This document shows, in pieces, positions 59,556-64,000 of a DNA stretch of 64,000 nt. Origin of the DNA: Sulfitobacter pontiacus (GTDB taxonomy: Bacteria; Pseudomonadota; Alphaproteobacteria; Rhodobacterales; Rhodobacteraceae); contig NZ_CP160849.1 of the NCBI RefSeq assembly GCF_040790665.1, positions 2,877,501 to 2,941,500 of the forward strand, given 5' to 3'. Position numbers and translations under genes: made by a program. The notes under the pieces are model-generated. The model did no database searches. It worked only from the letters and a program-made list of their open reading frames with translations, and was not told the origin of the DNA. Each line of letters begins with the position of its first letter. Position 1 is the stretch's first letter.

Positions 59556-60302
59556 ATGAACACACCGTTTACGCCGCCCCTTCCTCCCGCACCGCGCCGG
59601 ACTTTGCTCTCGCGGATCAGGGCTTCGTTCCTGACGGGGCTGGTGGTGATTGCGCCGGTCGGCCTCACGATCTGGCTGATCTGGAGCGTGATCGGCTGGA
59701 TCGACGGGATCGTGCTGCCGATGGTGCCGCTGGCCTATCACCCCGACCGGCTGATCCAGACGTATTTCGGGTTGGACCCGTCTGCCCAGATCAACGTGCG
59801 CGGCATCGGTGTGATCATCTTCTTGCTGTTTACGGTCATCGTCGGTTGGCTGGCCAAGGGCATTATCGGGCGGTCGTTCATCCGTTTCGCCGAAAGTCTG
59901 GTAGAGCGTACACCTGTGGTGCGGACCATCTATTCCGGCATCAAGCAGATTTCGGAAACGATTTTCGCCCAGTCAGAGCGCAGCTTTGAAACCGCCTGCA
60001 TGATTGAATACCCGCGTAAGGGTATGTGGGCGCTTGGTTTTATCTCTATCCCCGCAAAGGGAGAGGTCGCCGCAGCAGGGGGTGAAGGATCGAACCTTGT
60101 GGGGGTGTTTGTGCCAACCACGCCCAACCCGACCTCGGGCTTTTTGTTGTTCGTGCCGCAAAAGGATGTGACCGAGCTCGACATGTCGGTCGAGGACGCA
60201 GCCAAGCTGGTGATCTCTGCCGGGCTGGTCTATCCGCCAAAGAAACCGGTGCCTGTGGACCCATCCGCGACCCCGCGGCCCGACCGCATTTCCCCTAGCT
60301 GA
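59556..60302 (+). CDS. DUF502 membrane protein
   Basis: This 248-residue protein has two N-terminal transmembrane helices (SFLTGLVVIAPVGLTIWLIW and GVIIFLLFTVIVGWLAKGII) and a soluble part with VERTPVVRTIYSGIKQISETIF and PTTPNPTSGFLLFVPQKDV. This is DUF502, a family conserved in bacteria and plants with a trafficking-like role in plants; the bacterial function is unknown. Its C-terminus overlaps the stop of the converging patatin gene by 8 bp. Confidence 0.92.
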   Translation: MNTPFTPPLPPAPRRTLLSRIRASFLTGLVVIAPVGLTIWLIWSVIGWIDGIVLPMVPLAYHPDRLIQTYFGLDPSAQINVRGIGVIIFLLFTVIVGWLAKGIIGRSFIRFAESLVERTPVVRTIYSGIKQISETIFAQSERSFETACMIEYPRKGMWALGFISIPAKGEVAAAGGEGSNLVGVFVPTTPNPTSGFLLFVPQKDVTELDMSVEDAAKLVISAGLVYPPKKPVPVDPSATPRPDRISPS

Positions 60303-61326
60303 ACATCTTGCGCAGATCGACTGAACTGCGTTTGCCTACACTGTCGATATCGGTTTGCAGAAACCGCTCGGCCGAGGTGCGGCCCGCGGATTTAAGCGCA
60401 GTGATCACCGCCCCGTTCGGCACGCTTTTGGTAGCGGTGGACAGCTGCGACATCAGATCATCGTCAGCGACCATGTGAATCCGCAACCGCTGCATCTGAC
60501 CTTCCTCGACACGTCCCTGATCCAGCAGGTTCTGCACAAAGTGGATCGCACGAAGTTCGCGTAACAGGCTGGAATTAAAGCTGATTTCGTTCACTCGATT
60601 GTGGATCATCTGCGGCGTGGTGGGCAGTTCGTCCCGTTCAAGCGGGTTGATATTGATGATGACGATATCCCCCGGCAAGTCCGAGGAATACAGCGGGAAA
60701 AGCGCCGGATTGCCGGTATAGCCCCCGTCCCAGAACGCCTCGCGCCGGCCCGATTTCGGATCCTCCATCTCGATCGCCTGAAACAGCGTCGGCAGACAGG
60801 CAGAGGCGAGGATCGCGTCAGGCGTGATCTCTTCTTTCTCGAAGACGCGAATCTTGCCGTCGCGCACTTTGGTCGCGCTGACAAACAGCCGTGGTCCCGC
60901 CGCCTCGCAGATATGTTCGTAATCAAACGTCTCGACAATATCGCGCAGCGGGTTGCGATAGAGCGGGCCGTAGACATAGGGCGACACGATCTGCGTCATC
61001 GCCGTGCTGAGCATGACCGGCCAGCTATAGGCCATCGCCTGACTAAGCGCACCGACGCCAAAGGGGGCCATCCAGCCGTTCAGATGCAGGTTACCGACAC
61101 CGGCGACCTTATCCCACAGCCAATCCAGATTATCGCGCGCGGCCTGATGCCCGCCCTTGATCAGCCCCGCCTTCAATGCAGCGCCGTTCAGTGCGCCAGC
61201 CGATGTGCCGGAAATACCGCTGATCTCAAGCTCTGGCTCTTCCAGCAGCCGGTCAAGCACGCCCCAGGTGTAGGCCCCATGCGCGCCGCCGCCCTGTAGG
61301 GCAAGGTTGATCTGTTTTTTCTGCAT
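60295..61326 (-). CDS. Patatin-like phospholipase
   Basis: This 343-residue serine lipase has the oxyanion motif GGGAHGAYTWGVLD (12-25), the nucleophile SGTSAGALNGA and the catalytic Asp in WDGGYTGNPAL. This is the RssA/ patatin catalytic dyad type. It lies 60 bp downstream of bdhA on the same strand. The neighbourhood suggests a link with polyhydroxybutyrate use, for example as a granule-bound or depolymerase-like esterase, although a phospholipase role is the family default. No signal peptide is seen. Confidence 0.9.
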   Translation of the reverse strand: MQKKQINLALQGGGAHGAYTWGVLDRLLEEPELEISGISGTSAGALNGAALKAGLIKGGHQAARDNLDWLWDKVAGVGNLHLNGWMAPFGVGALSQAMAYSWPVMLSTAMTQIVSPYVYGPLYRNPLRDIVETFDYEHICEAAGPRLFVSATKVRDGKIRVFEKEEITPDAILASACLPTLFQAIEMEDPKSGRREAFWDGGYTGNPALFPLYSSDLPGDIVIININPLERDELPTTPQMIHNRVNEISFNSSLLRELRAIHFVQNLLDQGRVEEGQMQRLRIHMVADDDLMSQLSTATKSVPNGAVITALKSAGRTSAERFLQTDIDSVGKRSSVDLRKMFS

Positions 61327-61386
61327 CTAGACGCTCCGCCAATCGGCGCGCGCGAGGTATCCCCGCGCGCGGCGACGGGTGCTATA

Positions 61387-62172
61387 TTACAGGGCGGTCC
61401 AGCCACCATCGACGCTGATCGTTGTACCGGTGATCTGGTCCCCTGCCTCGGAACATAGGAAGGTCGCGGTGCCGCCCAGTTGTTCGACCGTGGCGAACTC
61501 TTTCGACGGTTGGCGCTTGAGCATGACGTTCTTGATCACCTCTTCGCGCGACATGTCGTATTCTTTCATCGTGTCGGGGATCTGCTTTTCTACGATATCG
61601 GTCAGCACATAGCCCGGGCAGATGGCATTGCAGGTGATCGGGTCTTCGGCCGTTTCCAGCGCGGTGGTTTTGGACAGCCCGACGATCCCGTGCTTGGCCG
61701 CAATATAGGCGGATTTATAAGGCGACGCCGTGAGCCCGTGCGCCGAAGCGACGTTGATCACGCGGCCCCAGCCCGCCTCGCGCATCATTGGCAGAGCCAC
61801 TGCGGTGGTATGAAACGCAGAACTGAGGTTGATGGCGATGATCGCGTCCCATTTCTCGGTCGGGAAGCTGGGGATCGGCGCCACATGCTGGATGCCCGCG
61901 TTGTTCACCAGAATATCGCAGCGCCCTGCATCGGTGATCAGCTGGCGGCATTCTTCGGCTTTCGACATATCCGCCTTGATAAAGCGCGCGGTGACTCCGG
62001 TTTCGTTGGCGATATCTTTCGCAATAGCGTGGTCTTCGTCGCGGTCGGTAAAGGAGTTCAGCACAACATCCGCCCCCGCCCGCGCCAATGCCCAAGCGAT
62101 GCCAAGCCCGATACCGGAATTGGACCCCGTGATGACTGCTGTTTTTCCTGAAAGATCGATGCTGTAAGCCAT
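61387..62172 (-). CDS. bdhA: D-3-hydroxybutyrate dehydrogenase
   Basis: This 261-residue short-chain dehydrogenase oxidises D-3-hydroxybutyrate to acetoacetate with NAD. ITGSNSGIGLGIA binds the cofactor, NNAGIQHVAPI and VINVASAHGLTAS carry the catalytic Ser, SAYIAAKHG the Tyr and Lys. The IQHVAPI-like segment and C-terminal DGGWTAL are typical of BdhA. AGGAGATTTTC before the ATG is an excellent ribosome-binding site. It is the first gene of a pair with the patatin-like lipase, consistent with polyhydroxybutyrate breakdown. Confidence 0.94.
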   Translation of the reverse strand: MAYSIDLSGKTAVITGSNSGIGLGIAWALARAGADVVLNSFTDRDEDHAIAKDIANETGVTARFIKADMSKAEECRQLITDAGRCDILVNNAGIQHVAPIPSFPTEKWDAIIAINLSSAFHTTAVALPMMREAGWGRVINVASAHGLTASPYKSAYIAAKHGIVGLSKTTALETAEDPITCNAICPGYVLTDIVEKQIPDTMKEYDMSREEVIKNVMLKRQPSKEFATVEQLGGTATFLCSEAGDQITGTTISVDGGWTAL

Positions 62173-62290
62173 GAAAATCTCCTAGCGTTTCTGCAGGTGC
62201 ATCATGGCGGGCTGTGAAACGAATGGAAACGGCTAATTCCGCACCCCGGCGGAATGCCCCTGCTGCCTAGACATATGCCGGATCACGGGC

Positions 62291-62367
62291 AAAAAAAAAC
62301 GTCCGCACGAAGCGGACGTTAAGTTATTGAGGCAGGTTTCATACAGGCAAGAAACCTATCGAGCAGT
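62291..62367 (-). ncRNA. Predicted small RNA between bdhA and the peptide-binding protein gene
   Basis: On the minus strand a promoter-like TTGGAT-17 bp-TATAAC is followed about 7 bases later by a 77-nt segment. It contains hairpin AGGTTTC/GAAACCT and then a terminator, AACGTCCGC (62320-62312 read backward) with GCGGACGTT and a run of U residues (A run 62291-62299). The terminator works only for minus-strand transcripts coming from the right, yet no minus-strand gene lies there, which leaves an RNA gene as the natural explanation. No reading frame with a ribosome-binding site is seen in it. Confidence 0.6.
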
Positions 62368-62373
62368 GAGTTC

Positions 62374-62402
62374 GTTATACGCAATTCGCCGCCGTAATCC
62401 AA
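62374..62402 (-). promoter_or_regulatory. Promoter of the predicted minus-strand small RNA
   Basis: The -35 TTGGAT (62402-62397) and -10 TATAAC (62379-62374) are separated by 17 bp; they match consensus at four and five of six positions. Confidence 0.5.
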
Positions 62403-62481
62403 GCTTAAAGTTTGAACTGTAGCCGCCGCATCGCTAAGGAATACGCTAATAAAACAAGGGCAGAGCGGGATTGTTGCTAAA

Positions 62482-64000
62482 ATGGCGTTTAAATTTTTCC
62501 AAAGCTGTCGGGCAGTTGCAGCTGTTTCTTCACTGATTCTTCTCAGTGGATTCGCCCGCGCCGAGCCCGCACATGGTATATCTATGTATGGGGACCCTGC
62601 TCTCCCACCTGATTTTGTGTCGCTGCCCTATGCCAACCCGGACGCGCCCCAAGGCGGCGCGATCGTTCTGGGCAACACCGGCGGGTTTGACAGCCTCAAT
62701 CCCTTCGTGCGCAAGGGCACCTCTCCGTGGCAGTTGCCGTTCTTTACCCATGAAAGCCTGATGGGCCGTTCGTGGGATGAACCTTTCGCGCTTTACGGGC
62801 TTTTGGCCGAATCGATTGAGGTCCCGGAGGACCGGTCCTGGGTCGAATTCACCCTGCGACCCGAGGCGCGCTTCTCTGATGGCAGTCCGGTCACCCCCGA
62901 GGATGTGATCTTTAGCTACGAAATGCTCGGCACAAAGGGGCACCCGCGCTACCACGGGCTTTATGCCCAGATCGACAGCATCACCCAGACCGGTCCGCGC
63001 AGCGTCAGAATGGCGTTCAACACCGACAACCGAGAGCTGGCCCTGCTGGCAGGGATGCGCCCGATCCTAAGCAAGGCGCAATGGGAGGGCCGCGATTTCG
63101 CCAACGCCCCGCTGGCGGAGATACCGCTTGGCTCCGGCCCCTATGTGGTCAGCGATTATAAGGCGGGCAAACAGGTCATCCTGACGCGTAACCCTGACTA
63201 CTGGGGCAAGGACGTGCCGTTTCGCAAAGGCACCCATAACATCGACGAGATAAAGCTCGACTTTTACGGCGACGCGAATGTGTTGTTCGAGGCGTTCAAG
63301 GCCGGAGAGATTTCCGCCCTGCGCGAATTCAACGCCGAAAGCTGGGCGACGCAATATGACTTCCCCGCCGTGCAGCGCGGTGATGTGGTCAGATCCACCT
63401 TCGCCCATAGCAAACCCTCGGGCATGACCGGATTGGTCATGAACACCCGCCGCGCTCCGTTTGACGACATCCGCGTGCGTGAGGCGCTGATCGCGGCCTT
63501 TAACTTTGAGTATATCAACGAGACGCTGACCGGCGGGGCGCAACCGCGCATTACCTCTTATTTCTCGAACTCTCCACTGGCGATGCAAGACGGCCCCGCC
63601 ACCGGCCGCGTGGCCGAGTTGTTGACCCCCTTTGCTGATGACCTGCCTGCCGGCGCGCTTGACGGCTATGCGCTGCCCGTGTCCGACGGATCCGCCCGCA
63701 ACCGCGCGGGCATCCGCCGCGCCATGGGCGCGTTGGCCGACGCGGGATACAGCGCCGATGGCGGCACCATGCGGGGGCCTGACGGGCAACCCTTGTCGTT
63801 CAGCATCCTGCTGTCCAAAGGCAGCAGCGAGAATATCGCCATTGCCGAGCTTTATATCCAGGCGCTGGCCCGATTGGGCATCACCGCCCGCGTGGACGCT
63901 GTGGATGACGCGCAATTCGTCGCGCGTAACGCGGCCTTCGACTTTGACATGGCCATCTTCCGCCGCGCCCTCTCGCTGAGCCCGGGCAACGAACAACGCT
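62482..64000 (+). CDS. Extracellular solute-binding protein family 5 (peptide ABC transporter), 3' end missing
   Basis: The first 506 codons of a periplasmic binding protein are seen; the gene leaves the window on the right. The signal peptide (FFQSCRAVAAVSSLILLSGFARA) precedes HGISMYGDPALPPDFVSLPYANPDAPQGG, read in parts. FDSLNPFVRKG, ARFSDGSPVTPEDVIFSYEML and PLGSGPYVVSDYKAGKQV mark family 5. The opening with a Tyr-rich loop is typical of the YejA/microcin C type oligopeptide binders. Permease genes should follow outside the window. The ATG at 62482 lies 115 bp from the predicted small RNA start, divergent to it, in a gap with no strong ribosome-binding site. Confidence 0.9.
   Translation, partial: MAFKFFQSCRAVAAVSSLILLSGFARAEPAHGISMYGDPALPPDFVSLPYANPDAPQGGAIVLGNTGGFDSLNPFVRKGTSPWQLPFFTHESLMGRSWDEPFALYGLLAESIEVPEDRSWVEFTLRPEARFSDGSPVTPEDVIFSYEMLGTKGHPRYHGLYAQIDSITQTGPRSVRMAFNTDNRELALLAGMRPILSKAQWEGRDFANAPLAEIPLGSGPYVVSDYKAGKQVILTRNPDYWGKDVPFRKGTHNIDEIKLDFYGDANVLFEAFKAGEISALREFNAESWATQYDFPAVQRGDVVRSTFAHSKPSGMTGLVMNTRRAPFDDIRVREALIAAFNFEYINETLTGGAQPRITSYFSNSPLAMQDGPATGRVAELLTPFADDLPAGALDGYALPVSDGSARNRAGIRRAMGALADAGYSADGGTMRGPDGQPLSFSILLSKGSSENIAIAELYIQALARLGITARVDAVDDAQFVARNAAFDFDMAIFRRALSLSPGNEQR

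Noticed and set aside
1-64000. Search for CRISPR arrays, insertion sequences, integrases, phage structural genes and toxin-antitoxin pairs
   Set aside because: No spaced direct repeats, transposase or integrase motifs or capsid-type genes were found. The RHH protein after fumC has no toxin partner.

Overview
This window is chromosomal DNA from an alphaproteobacterium, very probably a marine member of the Roseobacter group (Rhodobacteraceae). The reasons are the high GC content, a circularly permuted two-piece tmRNA, the alphaproteobacterial forms of SspB and RNase E, an acrylyl-CoA reductase (acuI) gene at the left edge, the small-gene order fumC-DUF4169-RHH, and the mix of pathways. I see no prophage, insertion sequence, CRISPR array, rRNA operon or conjugation gene. 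It reads as stable core genome with short accessory patches.

Left part (1-15.5 kb): the 5' end of acuI; a divergent GntR/FCD regulator with apparent operators at its own start; ssrA (tmRNA); a less GC-rich glycosyltransferase gene; a chromate-transporter homologue; sspB, whose product delivers ssrA-tagged proteins to ClpXP; fumC with two tiny coupled genes; class I aldolase; a cytochrome P450 coupled to a membrane alpha/beta-hydrolase; ccdA; tusA; and the large rne gene with a long leader. Middle part (15.5-38.4 kb): a lipoprotein, dctD/dctB, purQ-purS-purC, a homocysteine methyltransferase (bmt) with a corrinoid protein and a DUF1638 protein that together look like parts of a split B12-dependent methionine synthase, a PA0069-type radical SAM gene, sufE, rnd, purM-purN, a CAT-anticodon tRNA that is probably tRNA-Ile2, a CHASE-PAS histidine kinase, an aldehyde dehydrogenase, a YgiB/YgiC pair, a DJ-1-like protein, and the complete preQ1/7-deazaguanine operon queC-queD-queE-queF.

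Right part (38.4-64 kb): an AT-rich gap with a 43-residue zinc-ribbon-like mini gene, an acyl-CoA ligase of the DmdB type, a thioesterase, a GNAT gene, the zwf-pgl-pgi operon for entry into the Entner-Doudoroff and pentose phosphate routes with a LacI-type operator, an orphan radical SAM gene, a DUF2855 gene, gyrA, an M32 carboxypeptidase, ctaA (heme A synthase), a TrmJ-like methyltransferase, a ThiE-like protein, a HupE/UreJ permease divergent from a DUF4198 protein, the pseudouridine catabolic pair psuK-psuG, DUF502, a patatin-like lipase with 3-hydroxybutyrate dehydrogenase, and the 5' part of a peptide-type ABC binding protein.

Items most worth a second look are two predicted small RNAs with promoter- and terminator-like signals (about 35875-35950 + and 62291-62367 -), a four-copy intergenic repeat with an attached hairpin, the bmt/corrinoid/DUF1638 set, a DctD homologue without the GAFTGA motif and with a damaged Walker B, the divergent hupE and DUF4198 genes whose start codons overlap in one CATG, and the mini zinc-ribbon gene.
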